This document shows, piece by piece, positions 45,009-54,935 of a stretch of DNA of 64,000 bases. Under the pieces are notes generated by a model. That model was not told the DNA's origin. It made no database searches and worked only from the letters and a program-made list of their open reading frames with translations. Every line of letters begins with the position of its first letter. Within the stretch, counting starts at the first letter, position 1. Source of the stretch: Variovorax sp. PAMC28562 (lineage in GTDB: Bacteria > Pseudomonadota > Gammaproteobacteria > Burkholderiales > Burkholderiaceae_C); contig NZ_CP060296.1 in assembly GCF_014303735.1 (NCBI RefSeq), positions 1,499,501 through 1,563,500 of the forward strand, read 5' to 3'. Position numbers and translations under genes: made by a program.

Positions 45009-45932
45009 CTATTTCAGCCTGGTGATCAGGCTGGAGGTATCCCAGCGCTTGCCGCCGGACTGTTGCACGTCGGCATAGAACTTGTCGACCAGTTGCGTCA
45101 CCGGCAGTTGCGCGCCGTTGCGTTTGGCTTCGTCGAACACCAGGCCCAGGTCCTTGCGCATCCAATCGACCGCAAAGCCGAAATCGAACTTGCCCTCGAT
45201 CATCGTTTTGCCGCGGTTTTCCATTTGCCAGCTCTGCGCTGCGCCCTTGCTGATGACACCGAGCACCGCTTCCATGTCGAGACCGGCGCGCTGGCCAAAG
45301 GCGATGGCTTCCGACAATCCCTGCACGAGTCCCGCGATGCAGATCTGATTGACCATCTTCGCCAACTGGCCCGCACCGCTGTCACCCAGCAGGGTCACCG
45401 CGCGTGCGAAGGCGTCGATCACCGGCTTGACCTGTGCGAACGTGGCGGCGTTGCCACCGCACATCACTGTCAGCGCGCCGTTTTGCGCGCCCGCCTGCCC
45501 GCCCGACACCGGCGCATCGATGAACTGCAGGCCCAGAGCCAAGCCAGCTTTGGACAACTCGCGCGCGACATCGGCCGAGGCCGTGGTGTGGTCGACGAAC
45601 ACCGAGCCCTTCTTCATGCCCGCAAAAGCGCCATCGGCACCCAGCACCACCGAGCGCAGATCGTCATCGTTGCCTACGCAGCAAAAAACGATGTCCGCAT
45701 CGGCCACCGTTTCGCGCGGCGTTGCCGCATGACCGAGCTTGGCCACCGCGCCCGCTGCAGCAATCTCCTTTTGCCAGGCAGCGGACTTGGCGGCGGTGCG
45801 GTTGTAGACCGTCACACTGTGCCCCGCCAAAGCAAGGTGCCCGGCCATTGGGTAACCCATCACGCCCAGGCCGAGAAAAGCGACCTTGTGCGAAGGGACG
45901 AGGGAATAGATTTTGGTATTGAGGCTGCTCAT
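45009..45932 (-). CDS. NAD(P)-dependent beta-hydroxyacid dehydrogenase (3-hydroxyisobutyrate/tartronate-semialdehyde type)
   Basis: The 307-residue protein has the Rossmann motif VAFLGLGVMGYPMAGHL at about 17-33 and the family signatures DAPVSGGQAGAQNGALTVMCGG and GQLAKMVNQICIAG, with catalytic Lys in the latter. This matches GarR/GlxR/MmsB-type reductases of small hydroxyacids. The particular substrate cannot be told from sequence. It is convergent with dolP. Confidence 0.9.
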   Translation of the reverse strand: MSSLNTKIYSLVPSHKVAFLGLGVMGYPMAGHLALAGHSVTVYNRTAAKSAAWQKEIAAAGAVAKLGHAATPRETVADADIVFCCVGNDDDLRSVVLGADGAFAGMKKGSVFVDHTTASADVARELSKAGLALGLQFIDAPVSGGQAGAQNGALTVMCGGNAATFAQVKPVIDAFARAVTLLGDSGAGQLAKMVNQICIAGLVQGLSEAIAFGQRAGLDMEAVLGVISKGAAQSWQMENRGKTMIEGKFDFGFAVDWMRKDLGLVFDEAKRNGAQLPVTQLVDKFYADVQQSGGKRWDTSSLITRLK

Positions 45933-45955
45933 GCCCCGAGCTTAGCGCCGCGAGC

Positions 45956-47092
45956 TCAGACTATGGCGAAATGCTCGGTGCCGGCAGACAGATCTTGCGA
46001 CTTGGCGCGTCGGCTGTTCAGCTTGATCTGCAGACGCAGGTCGTTCGCCGAATCGGCATTGCGAATGGCGTCGTCGAAAGTGATCGCGTTGTTCTCGAAC
46101 AGATCGAACAGCGCCTGGTCGAAAGTCTGCATGCCCAGGTTGCGGCTCTTCTTCATGATCTCCTTGATCTCGCCGACTTCGCCCTTGAAGATCATGTCGG
46201 AGATCAGGGGCGTGTTGAGCAAAATCTCGACCGCTGCGATGCGCCCCTGGCCGTCTTCGGTCGGAATCAGGCGCTGCGACACCAGGGAGCGCAGGTTCAG
46301 GGACAAGTCCATCAACAACTGGTTGCGGCGCTCTTCCGGAAAGAAATTGATGATGCGGTCGAGCGCCTGGTTGGCGCTGTTGGCATGCAGTGTCGCCATG
46401 CAAAGGTGACCGGTTTCGGCGAATGCGACGGCATGCTCCATCGTCTCGCGATCGCGGATTTCGCCCATCAAAATGACGTCGGGCGCCTGGCGCAGCGTGT
46501 TCTTGAGAGCGGCCTCCCAGCTGTCGGTGTCTATGCCCACTTCGCGCTGCGTTACCACGCAGTTTTTGTGCGGGTGCACGAACTCGACCGGGTCTTCGAC
46601 GGTCACGATGTGGCCGTATGAATTTTCATTGCGCCAGTCGATCATGGCGGCCAGCGTGGTCGACTTGCCCGAGCCGGTGGCGCCGACCAGGATGGTCAGG
46701 CCGCGCTTGGTCATCGCCACGTCTTTGAGCACCTGCGGCATACCGAGACCGTCGATGGTCGGAAGCTTGGCGGGAATGGTCCGCATCACCATGCCGACCT
46801 TGCCCTGCTGCACGAATGCGTTGACGCGAAAGCGCCCGACACCGGTCGGCGAGATTGCGAAGTTGCATTCCTTGGTCCGCTCGAACTCGGCCGTCTGGCG
46901 GTCGTTCATGACCGATCGGGTGAGCGCCAGCGTGTGCTGAGAACCGAGCGCCTGGCCCGACACCTTGGTCACCTTGCCGTCGACCTTGATGGCCGGCGGA
47001 AAGTCGGCGGTGATGAACAAGTCGCTGCCGTTGCGGCTCACCATGAGCTTGAGCAGTTCGTTGATGAACTGGCTGGCCTGATCGCGTTCCAT
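45956..47092 (-). CDS. pilU: Type IV pilus retraction ATPase PilU
   Basis: The 378-residue secretion-ATPase-superfamily protein has Walker A VGATGSGKST, the Asp box VTVEDPVEFVH, Walker B DVILMGEIRDRETM and a His box. Its extended C-terminus (about residues 345-378) beyond the PilT length marks it as PilU. PilU works with PilT to retract type IV pili for twitching and DNA uptake. It follows pilT by 31 bases on the same strand. Confidence 0.96.
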   Translation of the reverse strand: MERDQASQFINELLKLMVSRNGSDLFITADFPPAIKVDGKVTKVSGQALGSQHTLALTRSVMNDRQTAEFERTKECNFAISPTGVGRFRVNAFVQQGKVGMVMRTIPAKLPTIDGLGMPQVLKDVAMTKRGLTILVGATGSGKSTTLAAMIDWRNENSYGHIVTVEDPVEFVHPHKNCVVTQREVGIDTDSWEAALKNTLRQAPDVILMGEIRDRETMEHAVAFAETGHLCMATLHANSANQALDRIINFFPEERRNQLLMDLSLNLRSLVSQRLIPTEDGQGRIAAVEILLNTPLISDMIFKGEVGEIKEIMKKSRNLGMQTFDQALFDLFENNAITFDDAIRNADSANDLRLQIKLNSRRAKSQDLSAGTEHFAIV

Positions 47093-47123
47093 GTGTCTGC
47101 TCCGGAGAGATCCAGAAAAAAAA

Positions 47124-48167
47124 TCAGCCCGGGAAGTTCTCGGGGATCTTGGCTTTGCCGCGTGCCTCGGCAGATGAAATCACGCTGCGGCGCACCAGGT
47201 CGGTCAGGTTCTGGTCGAGCGTCTGCATGCCCTGACCGCTGCCAGTTTGAATCGACGAGTACATCTGCGCAACCTTGCCCTCGCGGATCAGATTGCGAAT
47301 GGCCGGCGTGCCCAGCATGATCTCGTGCGCCGCAACACGGCCCTGGCCGTCCTTGGTCTTGCACAGTGTCTGAGAAATCACCGCTTGAAGCGACTCCGAC
47401 AGCATGGCGCGGATCATGTCTTTTTCTTCGCCCGGGAACACGTCGATGATCCGGTCGATGGTCTTGGCCGCCGACGAGGTGTGCAGGGTGCCGAACACCA
47501 GGTGGCCCGTTTCAGCCGCCGTCATGGCCAGGCGAATCGTTTCCAGGTCGCGCATTTCGCCGACCAGAATCGCATCAGGATCTTCACGCAGGGCAGAGCG
47601 CAGAGCGGCCGCGAAAGACAGCGTCATCGGCCCGACTTCGCGCTGATTGATCAGGCACTTTTTCGATTCGTGGACGAATTCGATCGGGTCTTCTACCGTC
47701 AGGATGTGGCCGTACTCGGTTTCGTTCAGGTAATTGACCATCGCGGCGAGCGTGGTCGATTTGCCCGAGCCGGTCGGGCCTGTCACCAGCACCAGGCCGC
47801 GCGGCTTCAATGCGAGTTCGCCGAAGATCTTGGGCGCGTTGAGTTGCTCCAGCGACAGGATCTTCGAAGGAATGGTCCGGAATACCGCCGCAGCGCCGCG
47901 CGACTGGTTGAAGGCATTCACCCGAAAGCGGGCCAGGCCATCGATCTCGAAAGAGAAGTCGACTTCCAGAAATTCTTCGTAGTGTTTGCGGTGCGTGTCG
48001 CTCATGATGTCGTACACCATGGCGTGCACCGCCTTGTGATCGAGCGCGTCGACATTGATGCGCCTCACGTCACCATGCACCCGGATCATCGGCGGCAAGC
48101 CAGACGAGAGATGCAAGTCCGAAGCCTTGTTTTTGACGCTGAATGCCAGCAGTTGGGTAATGTCCAC
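47124..48167 (-). CDS. pilT: Type IV pilus retraction ATPase PilT
   Basis: The 347-residue protein starts MDITQLLAFSVKNKASDLHLS, the PilT hallmark. It has Walker A TGPTGSGKST, VEDPIEFVH, Walker B DAILVGEMRDLETI and the AIRNLIREGK motif near the C-terminus that is required for retraction. Hexameric PilT depolymerises pilin at the inner membrane. The gene is divergent from the YggS-type gene, an arrangement kept in many proteobacteria. Confidence 0.97.
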   Translation of the reverse strand: MDITQLLAFSVKNKASDLHLSSGLPPMIRVHGDVRRINVDALDHKAVHAMVYDIMSDTHRKHYEEFLEVDFSFEIDGLARFRVNAFNQSRGAAAVFRTIPSKILSLEQLNAPKIFGELALKPRGLVLVTGPTGSGKSTTLAAMVNYLNETEYGHILTVEDPIEFVHESKKCLINQREVGPMTLSFAAALRSALREDPDAILVGEMRDLETIRLAMTAAETGHLVFGTLHTSSAAKTIDRIIDVFPGEEKDMIRAMLSESLQAVISQTLCKTKDGQGRVAAHEIMLGTPAIRNLIREGKVAQMYSSIQTGSGQGMQTLDQNLTDLVRRSVISSAEARGKAKIPENFPG

Positions 48168-48214
48168 GGGGTCCTCGAATGGGTCGGTGACGTTTTGATA
48201 CGCTTTTGACGATT

Positions 48215-48901
48215 ATGACGATGATTCGTGACAACCTCCAGCAAGTTACCTCCCGGATCGTGACGGCTTGCACAGCCGCCGGACGGGATCCGGCGAGCGT
48301 GCGCTTGCTTGCAGTGTCAAAAACCTTCCCCGCAGAGGCGGTCCGCGAAGCGTATGGAGCAGGTCAACACGCTTTTGGGGAAAACTACATTCAGGAGGGT
48401 GTGGGCAAGATCCAGGCCCTGGCGGACATTCGTGCCGAACTCGAGTGGCACTGCATCGGCCCGCTCCAGAGCAACAAGACGCGTCTGGTGGCCGAGCATT
48501 TCGACTGGGTCCACAGTGTCGACCGGTTGAAGATCGCGCAGCGCCTGAGCGAGCAGCGGCCGGCCGGTTTGCCACCGCTTCAGGTTTGTTTGCAGGTCAA
48601 TGTCGATGGCGGCGCCAACAAGTCGGGTGCGTCGCCGGACGAGGCGGTGGCGCTTGCGCAGGCTGTTGCGGCGTTGCCACGGTTGCGACTGCGGGGGCTC
48701 ATGGCGATCCCGGAACCGGCGGCCGGCTTCGACGCGCAGCGGGCGCTTTTCCTGATGGCGGCTGCGGTTTTCGACCGGATAAACGCAGCGGGCATCGCAC
48801 TCGACACTCTGTCACTCGGCATGAGCGCCGATCTGGAAGCAGCCATCGCTGCCGGCAGCACGATGGTGCGCGTCGGCACCGCCATCTTCGGCGGGCGCTG
48901 A
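48215..48901 (+). CDS. YggS/PROSC-type pyridoxal-phosphate homeostasis protein
   Basis: The 228-residue single-domain PLP protein has the family motifs LLAVSKTF (the PLP lysine), HAFGENYIQEG, WHCIGPLQSNKTR and LSLGMSADLEAAIAAGSTMVRVGTAIFG. It buffers free PLP rather than catalysing a reaction. ATG 48215 is chosen; a TTG at 48206 and an ATG at 48221 are alternatives, and none has a strong ribosome site. Confidence 0.93.
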   Translation: MTMIRDNLQQVTSRIVTACTAAGRDPASVRLLAVSKTFPAEAVREAYGAGQHAFGENYIQEGVGKIQALADIRAELEWHCIGPLQSNKTRLVAEHFDWVHSVDRLKIAQRLSEQRPAGLPPLQVCLQVNVDGGANKSGASPDEAVALAQAVAALPRLRLRGLMAIPEPAAGFDAQRALFLMAAAVFDRINAAGIALDTLSLGMSADLEAAIAAGSTMVRVGTAIFGGR

Positions 48902-49002
48902 CCGCGTCGGCATAACGCCCTGCGCTGCGCGCATAAGTCATGGCGCAGTCGCAGGGCAAGGTCTATCGTCGACGGCATCCACCCAACACACGGAAGCCTC
49001 GA

Positions 49003-50277
49003 ATGAGCGAAAAACTTTCCTTCGTCAATCCCACACCCACCAGTCCGTGGGGGACATATTTGCAGCAGGTCGACCGTGTGATGCCTTACCTGGGCGACCT
49101 GGCCAAGTGGGCTGAAACGCTCAAGCGACCGAAGCGCGCGCTGATCGTCGACGTACCGATCGAAATGGACGACGGCCGGATCGCGCACTATGAAGGCTAT
49201 CGCGTGCAGCACAACATGAGCCGCGGGCCGGGCAAGGGCGGTGTGCGTTTCCACCCCGATGTCACGCTGGAAGAAGTGATGGCGCTGTCGGCCTGGATGA
49301 CGGTCAAGACGGCTGCGGTCAACCTGCCGTACGGTGGCGCCAAGGGCGGCATTCGCGTCGACCCCAAGAAGCTGTCGCTCAAAGAGCTGGAGAAAGTCAC
49401 GCGCCGCTACACCAGCGAGATCGGCATCATCATCGGCCCGCACACCGACATCCCGGCGCCCGACGTCAACACCAACGGCCAGATCATGGCTTGGATGATG
49501 GACACGTATTCGATGAACACCGGTGGCACTGCCACCGGTGTCGTCACTGGCAAGCCTTTGCACCTCGGTGGTTCGCTGGGCCGCGTCAAGGCGACCGGCC
49601 GCGGCGTGTTCGTCACCGGCCGGGAAGCCGCTCGCCGCCTGGGCCTCGACCTGCGCGGTGCGCGTATTGCGGTACAGGGCTTCGGAAACGTGGGTTCTGT
49701 CGCAGCCGAGCTTTTTGTCGAGGCCGGCGCAAAGATCGTCGCTGTGCAGGATCACACCGGCACCATCGTCAACGAGAAAGGGCTCGACCTGGCCGAGCTG
49801 ATTCCGGTGTCGCGCACGCCGGCCGGCGCGGTGAGCTTCAAGGGTGGCGACGTCGTGCCAAACGAAGCCTTCTGGGACGTGGCCTGCGACATCCTGATTC
49901 CAGCTGCTCTCGAAGGCCAGATCACCGCGGCACGTGCCAAAAAGACCACCGCCAAGCTGGTGCTCGAAGGCGCCAACGGCCCGACGGTGCCCGAGGCCGA
50001 CGACATCCTGGCCGAGCGCGGCGTGCTGGTGGTGCCCGACGTGATCTGCAACGCCGGCGGCGTGACGGTGAGCTACTTCGAATGGGTGCAGGATTTCTCG
50101 TCGTTCTTCTGGGACGAAGACGAGATCAACGTGCGGCTCGACCGCATCATGATGAATGCGTTGAACCAGATCTGGGACACGGCCGACAAGCACAAGATCA
50201 GCTTGCGCACTGCCACCTATGCGGTGGCCTGCGAGCGCATTTTGATGGCGCGGCAGGAACGCGGTCTGTACCCTTGA
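49003..50277 (+). CDS. gdhA: Glu/Leu/Phe/Val-type dehydrogenase, probably glutamate dehydrogenase
   Basis: The 424-residue protein has [13 protein letters not shown], the catalytic-Lys segment [34 protein letters not shown] and the Rossmann motif [14 protein letters not shown]. The length and motifs fit hexameric bacterial glutamate dehydrogenase, which interconverts glutamate and 2-oxoglutarate plus ammonia. The ATG at 49003 is chosen because the family N-terminus (SEKLSFVNP) follows; the longer frame is not conserved in character. Confidence 0.94.
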   Translation: MSEKLSFVNPTPTSPWGTYLQQVDRVMPYLGDLAKWAETLKRPKRALIVDVPIEMDDGRIAHYEGYRVQHNMSRGPGKGGVRFHPDVTLEEVMALSAWMTVKTAAVNLPYGGAKGGIRVDPKKLSLKELEKVTRRYTSEIGIIIGPHTDIPAPDVNTNGQIMAWMMDTYSMNTGGTATGVVTGKPLHLGGSLGRVKATGRGVFVTGREAARRLGLDLRGARIAVQGFGNVGSVAAELFVEAGAKIVAVQDHTGTIVNEKGLDLAELIPVSRTPAGAVSFKGGDVVPNEAFWDVACDILIPAALEGQITAARAKKTTAKLVLEGANGPTVPEADDILAERGVLVVPDVICNAGGVTVSYFEWVQDFSSFFWDEDEINVRLDRIMMNALNQIWDTADKHKISLRTATYAVACERILMARQERGLYP

Positions 50278-50301
50278 GCTCACGTTCGAGCGTGAAGTAG
50301 G

Positions 50302-50321
50302 GGCGCCCGTTTCTGGGCGCC
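50302..50321 (+). terminator. Possible weak terminator after gdhA
   Basis: A 7-bp stem GGCGCCC/GGGCGCC encloses a 6-base loop 25 bases after the gdhA stop. There is no T-run, so any termination would be partial or factor-aided. Confidence 0.4.
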
Positions 50322-50361
50322 GGCAAGTCGCCGGTGATTTCGCCGCTAGCATCGACACGCC

Positions 50362-51006
50362 ATGTCCACAGTCTTTTCTTCTCGCGCTTTCGTCTCTTTT
50401 TCTGCCGCGCTGGCTGTCGCCGCTGCGCTGCTTTTGTCCGGTTGCGGCGGCACGCCGAAGCCTGTCTCCTACGAGCCGGAAGAGTTCGATTCGACCACCA
50501 CCCACACCCGCAGCTATTCGGCCAGCGAAGGACAAACCTGTGAAGCGGCGCGTCGCGCTCTGCTGAGTCAGGGCTACATGCTCACGGCGTCGAGCACCGA
50601 CTTGGTGACGGGCCGCAAGAGCTTCCAGCCGACCGGTGAGGTACACGTCGAAGTCGAGTTGCGCGTGGTCTGCGCATCAGAGGTCGCCAAGGGTCACCGC
50701 ACCGTGACCTTCGTGACGGCGCTGCAAGACCGCTATGCGCTGAAAAAAGTCAACAACTCGGCAAGCGTGGGTGTCGGCGCCATCGGCTCACTTTCGCTGC
50801 CGTATTCGTCGAGCGACGATGCCATGGTGAAGATTGCGAGCGAGACGCTGACCGACGAAGGCTTTTACGATCGCTTTTTTACGTTGCTCGAACGATTCCT
50901 GAAGGCTCAGCAGGGTAGCGAGCCCTCGGTATCGCCGGCGGCGCTGGGCGCGCCAGAGGCCATGCCGGCCGCGCCCGCCATTCCGGCAACAGCGCCACTC
51001 AAATAA
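50362..51006 (+). CDS. DUF2242-family lipoprotein
   Basis: The 214-residue protein has a lipobox (LLLSGC) and the DUF2242 core. That core shows CEAARRALLSQGYML, HVEVELRVVC, YALKKVNNSASVGVGAIGSLSLP and the SSDDAMVKIASETLTDEGFYDRFF end block. It is an envelope lipoprotein of unknown role, frequent in Burkholderiales. The Ala/Pro-rich C-terminus is probably unstructured. Confidence 0.85.
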   Translation: MSTVFSSRAFVSFSAALAVAAALLLSGCGGTPKPVSYEPEEFDSTTTHTRSYSASEGQTCEAARRALLSQGYMLTASSTDLVTGRKSFQPTGEVHVEVELRVVCASEVAKGHRTVTFVTALQDRYALKKVNNSASVGVGAIGSLSLPYSSSDDAMVKIASETLTDEGFYDRFFTLLERFLKAQQGSEPSVSPAALGAPEAMPAAPAIPATAPLK

Positions 51007-51022
51007 TCGACAGAGCGAAGGT

Positions 51023-51490
51023 TCAGGCCGCGCGGGCCGTCGCCAGCGCGGCTTCGAGCTGCTCGACGGTAAACGGTTTGGCGAGCCAGATGGTTCCGGG
51101 CATCGGATCGTCGGGCTGTATTTGCCCGCTCGCAAAAATCACCTGAATGCGATGGCCCGACGGCAGGCTTTGCACCAGGTCGTAACCCGACAGGGCAGGC
51201 AGGCCGATGTCGGTGAGCAGCACGTCGAACGCGCCGTCCATGAAGCGCGACTTGGCCACTTCTGCACTCTTGACGCCCGTGGCCCAGTGGCCGAGCAGCT
51301 GCAGCAGTTCGACGGTGGCCGACAGTGCCGCAGCGTCGTCCTCCACCACGAGTACCCGCAGTTTGCCCGGCACTGCGGACGCTCCCTCGGGATTCGGTGG
51401 ATTGTCTCGGGCGTCGTTGGAGTGGGGCACGTCGGTCGTCATCGGAAAGATCCGGTCATGAATGAACTTTAGGGCCAGCGCCTGCGACAT
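51023..51490 (-). CDS. Stand-alone response-regulator receiver protein
   Basis: The 155-residue protein has only a receiver domain: LRVLVVEDDAAALSATVELLQLLGH (acidic pocket), FDVLLTDIGLPALSGYDLV (phosphorylated Asp) and the Lys of WLAKPF. There is no output domain. The start at 51490 is decided by GGAGGAG at 51497-51503, 6 bases upstream. No partner kinase gene is nearby. It may act by binding another protein or by passing phosphate on. Confidence 0.9.
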   Translation of the reverse strand: MSQALALKFIHDRIFPMTTDVPHSNDARDNPPNPEGASAVPGKLRVLVVEDDAAALSATVELLQLLGHWATGVKSAEVAKSRFMDGAFDVLLTDIGLPALSGYDLVQSLPSGHRIQVIFASGQIQPDDPMPGTIWLAKPFTVEQLEAALATARAA

Positions 51491-51558
51491 CGCCGTCTCC
51501 TCCGGCACAAGCTGGCGTAGGAGGCGCGCTTTTTTCAAGCAGGCCGCTCAATTACGCG

Positions 51559-52470
51559 TCACCGCGTCAGTGTCGACTTCCCAAAAAGACTCTCGATCAA
51601 CGCCACCGCTACTTCCGCGGTCTGGTTCCGCACATCCAGTGCCGGGTTCAATTCGACCACATCGAGCGACCCCAGGCGCCCGGTGTCCGCCGCCATTTCC
51701 ATGCACAGCTGCATCTCGCGATAGGTCGGCCCGCCGCGCACTCCCGTTCCCACACCGGGCGCATCCGCCGGATCGAGGCAATCGAGGTCGAAGCTCACGT
51801 GCAGGTGCGTGTCTTCGTCGACGTCTTGCAGCGCCTCGGTCATGGTGTGGCGCATGCCGTGCTCGTCGATGTGGCGCATGTCGAACACGCGCAGGCCCAT
51901 GGTGCGGATCGCTTCCTTCTCGTCATCGTCGACGCTCCGAATGCCGATGAAGCGCACCGCTTCGGGAACGAGCGCCGCACGTTCGCCGCTCCAACCGGTC
52001 AGCGCGGCCGGGCCGTGGCCGAGCAGGCACGACACCGGCATGCCGTGGATGTTGCCGCTCGGGCTGGTGGTGTCGGTGTTGACGTCGGTGTGCGCGTCGA
52101 GCCACAGCACCCGCAGTTTCTGCCCGCGCTTGCGCACATGCCATGCGATCGCGCTGATGGAGCCGATGGCCAGGCAGTGGTCGCCGCCCAGCATCAGCGG
52201 CACGCGTCCGGCGCCCAACGCAGTGTCGACCGCGTTGTAGACCGCACGGTTCCAGGCGATCACTTCGTCCAGATGCCGCAGGCCATTGGTCGGTGCGGCC
52301 CAAGGCGTCGCCGGGCCAGCGAGGTTGCCGCGATCGACGACGGAAAAGCCCTGGCGCGTGAGCGTCTCGGCCAGGCCAGCGACGCGCAGGGCGTCCGGAC
52401 CCATACCCGCGCCGCGCACGCTGGCGCCTACGTCGGTCGGGGCGCCGATGAGTTCGAGCGTGGCGGTCAT
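51559..52470 (-). CDS. rocF: Arginase
   Basis: The 303-residue ureohydrolase shows the manganese-binding motifs MLGGDHCLAIGS, WLDAHTDVNT and SFDLDCLDP. The arginase-type loop SGNIHGMPVSCLLGHG distinguishes it from agmatinase. It splits arginine to ornithine and urea. The ATG at 52470 precedes the family start (LELIGAPTDVGASVRGAGMG); the open frame continues upstream without family character. Confidence 0.94.
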   Translation of the reverse strand: MTATLELIGAPTDVGASVRGAGMGPDALRVAGLAETLTRQGFSVVDRGNLAGPATPWAAPTNGLRHLDEVIAWNRAVYNAVDTALGAGRVPLMLGGDHCLAIGSISAIAWHVRKRGQKLRVLWLDAHTDVNTDTTSPSGNIHGMPVSCLLGHGPAALTGWSGERAALVPEAVRFIGIRSVDDDEKEAIRTMGLRVFDMRHIDEHGMRHTMTEALQDVDEDTHLHVSFDLDCLDPADAPGVGTGVRGGPTYREMQLCMEMAADTGRLGSLDVVELNPALDVRNQTAEVAVALIESLFGKSTLTR

Positions 52471-52619
52471 GGTGTGGTGCGAGTCATGGCTCCAGCCTAC
52501 CCTTGCGCGTGCAAAAGCTGCAAGCGACCGGGTGGAAACACTGAAGCCTCGGGGCCCTTTTTTCAGTGACTGCACGGTATCCTGACAAGCGCCTTTGAGA
52601 GCGTAATCAAGGAGACAAC

Positions 52620-54311
52620 ATGAAACACCTGAGCGGCCTCGACGCCACCTTCCTGCATCTTGAAACCCCTGAGATGCCTATGCACGTGGGTTCGCTCAAC
52701 GTGCTGGACTTGCCGCCAGGCTACAAGGGCGATTTCTACGAGGACGCCAAGGCTTTCATGGCCAGCCGGATTCATCTGGCCGATGTGTTCACCCGCAAGC
52801 TCGCGCTGATGCCGTTCGACCTGTCGAATCCGGTCTGGGTCGACGAGGAAGACATGGACATCGACTACCACGTGCGGCACATCACGCTGCCCAAGCCGGG
52901 CACCAACCGCCAGTTGCAGCAGTACGTGGCGCGCCTGCATTCGACGCTGCTCGACCGCAGCCGCCCGCTGTGGGAGTTCTTCATCATCGACGGCTTGCAA
53001 AGCGGCCAGGCTGCGCTCTACACCAAGGTGCATCACGCTGGCATCGACGGGCAGGCCGGCGTCGCGCTCGGCAAGGCGATCTTCGATCTCGACGCGGTCG
53101 GCCGTGTCGTCAAACCGCCGCGGGCCCGTGCGCGCAGCAACAACTATTCGCTCGGCATGGCCGAACTCGCGGGCGCCGCGCTGCGCAATACGGCGCAGCA
53201 GTACGTGAAGCTGTTCAAGATGGCGCCCGCCTTTGCACGCGCCATCGGCGGCCTCGCCAAGCCGGACGAAAAAGCCGCCGAGAAATCGCTGACGACGGCA
53301 CCGAAAAAGTTCAAGCTGCTGGCGCCGCGTACCCCGTTCAACGTGTCGATTACAAACCAGCGCACCTTCGCTGGCCGCACCATTTCGCTGGCCGAGACCA
53401 AGCACATCGCCAGGCATTTCGGCGTGACGCTGAACGACGTCGTCATGGGCACGGTGGCGGGCGCCATTCGCAAGTACCTGAAAGACAGCAACGAGCTGCC
53501 CGAAAAGTCGATGGTCGGCGCCATTCCGGTGAGCCTGCGCGAAGCCGGCGACGAAACCGCCAACAACCAGGCCAGCATGATCCTGGTGAGCCTCGCGACC
53601 GACATCAAGGACCCGGTGGCACGGCTGAAGCAGATCAACGCGTCGTCGAACGCGTCGAAGTCAACCATGAACAAGTTCAAGGCGGTCATCCTCGACGACT
53701 TCCCGATGTTCGGCGCGCCCTGGCTGATCTCCGGCGTGGCTTCGATGTTCGGGCGCTCGGGGCTGATCAACGTGATTCCGCCGGTCGCCAACGTCGCCAT
53801 CTCGAACGTGGCCGGTGCGCCGTTTCCGATGTACTTTGCGGGCGCGCTGGTCACCTGCTACTACCCGGTGTCGATCGCCAGCCACGGCATGGCGCTGAAC
53901 GTGACGGTGCAAAGCTACAACGGCCGCATGGACTACGGCCTGATCGCCTGCCGCCGTGCGGTGCCCGACATCACCGAGATCGGCGACTACATGCTGGCCG
54001 AGCACAAGACGCTGATGGATCTGGCCGGACCGATGGCGGCGGCGCAGCCGGTGGCTGCAGCCGCAACCGCTGCTGCAGCCCCAGCGCTCGAAGTCGTTGC
54101 GAGAGCGGTGCGCAAGCCGAACTTGAAAATCGTCGGCAAACCGGCCGGAAAACCTGCCGGCAAGAGCACTGCGAAAGCCGCGGCCAAGCCGATCCCGAAG
54201 CCGATCCCGAGACCGATCGTCAAGGCAGTGACCAAGCCCGCTGCCAAGTCAACGCGCAAGGCGCCGGTGCCGGCCAAGCGGGCGCGCGCCGGTGCGACCG
54301 CAAGCTCGTGA
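52620..54311 (+). CDS. WS/DGAT-family acyltransferase with a basic Lys/Ala/Pro tail
   Basis: The 563-residue protein starts MKHLSGLDATFLHLETPEMPMHVGS, the wax ester synthase/diacylglycerol acyltransferase hallmark. It has the active-site motif HHxxxDG at 138-144 (HHAGIDG). The catalytic body ends near residue 475. About 90 further residues are rich in Ala, then Lys/Pro (AGKPAGKSTAKAAAKPIPK), like the DNA- or granule-binding tails of phasins. It makes storage lipid (wax esters or triacylglycerol) or acts on another acyl-CoA. Phasin-like genes follow at once. Confidence 0.92.
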   Translation: MKHLSGLDATFLHLETPEMPMHVGSLNVLDLPPGYKGDFYEDAKAFMASRIHLADVFTRKLALMPFDLSNPVWVDEEDMDIDYHVRHITLPKPGTNRQLQQYVARLHSTLLDRSRPLWEFFIIDGLQSGQAALYTKVHHAGIDGQAGVALGKAIFDLDAVGRVVKPPRARARSNNYSLGMAELAGAALRNTAQQYVKLFKMAPAFARAIGGLAKPDEKAAEKSLTTAPKKFKLLAPRTPFNVSITNQRTFAGRTISLAETKHIARHFGVTLNDVVMGTVAGAIRKYLKDSNELPEKSMVGAIPVSLREAGDETANNQASMILVSLATDIKDPVARLKQINASSNASKSTMNKFKAVILDDFPMFGAPWLISGVASMFGRSGLINVIPPVANVAISNVAGAPFPMYFAGALVTCYYPVSIASHGMALNVTVQSYNGRMDYGLIACRRAVPDITEIGDYMLAEHKTLMDLAGPMAAAQPVAAAATAAAAPALEVVARAVRKPNLKIVGKPAGKPAGKSTAKAAAKPIPKPIPRPIVKAVTKPAAKSTRKAPVPAKRARAGATASS

Positions 54312-54436
54312 AATCATCAAAAAATTGGGGCAATTGGACTAACTTTCTCCCGCTTCTAGTTATCGCGGCCTAGGCATTGCCGAAGAAGATCGGGCCATCG
54401 CAAACCAGCGACCCGATCAACTTCAAGGAAATTTTC

Positions 54437-54934
54437 ATGTCTACGCAAACCTTCTCTTCCGTTGCCGTCCATGTCGTCGGGCAGTACAACGAAGCCGGCA
54501 AGACGCTCGTGAGCGCCTACCGCACGGGCGCGCATCGTCTGCTCGGCGGCGCGGCTTCGCGCTTGTCTGCGCGCTTTGCTGCAGCCCAAAAGGTCACTGG
54601 CTTCCTGGCCAACCGGCTCGACATCGACACCAGCCGCGTCGTCGCGCTGATGGACCGTGTCGCTGCTGCCAGCACCAACGGCATCGAATCGGTCGCCGGC
54701 CGCGCTGCGCAGATCGAATCGCCGGTCGCCACGTCGATGTTCAAGACGCTGAACGCCATCAACCTGCCGATCGCCAACGTCTCCGCCCAAATCGCCGACA
54801 AGATCGTCGAGGGCGCCAAGCAGATCGAAGTGCGCGTGAGCGGTGTCGATCTGCCGAAGGCCGTTCGCACCGTCAAGGCCAAGGTCCGCGCCGCTGCAAA
54901 GCCGGTTCGCCGCGCTGTTCGCAAGGCAGCTTGA
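54437..54934 (+). CDS. Phasin-like storage-granule protein
   Basis: The 165-residue protein is largely helical and amphipathic (FSSVAVHVVGQYNEAGKTLVSAYRTGAHRLLGG, VVALMDRVAAASTNGIESVAGRA), with a basic end KAKVRAAAKPVRRAVRKAA. No catalytic motif is visible. Composition, length and neighbours fit a granule-coating phasin-type protein for polyhydroxyalkanoate or neutral lipid. The ATG at 54437 has AAGGA 8 bases upstream. Confidence 0.7.
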   Translation: MSTQTFSSVAVHVVGQYNEAGKTLVSAYRTGAHRLLGGAASRLSARFAAAQKVTGFLANRLDIDTSRVVALMDRVAAASTNGIESVAGRAAQIESPVATSMFKTLNAINLPIANVSAQIADKIVEGAKQIEVRVSGVDLPKAVRTVKAKVRAAAKPVRRAVRKAA

Positions 54935-54935
54935 G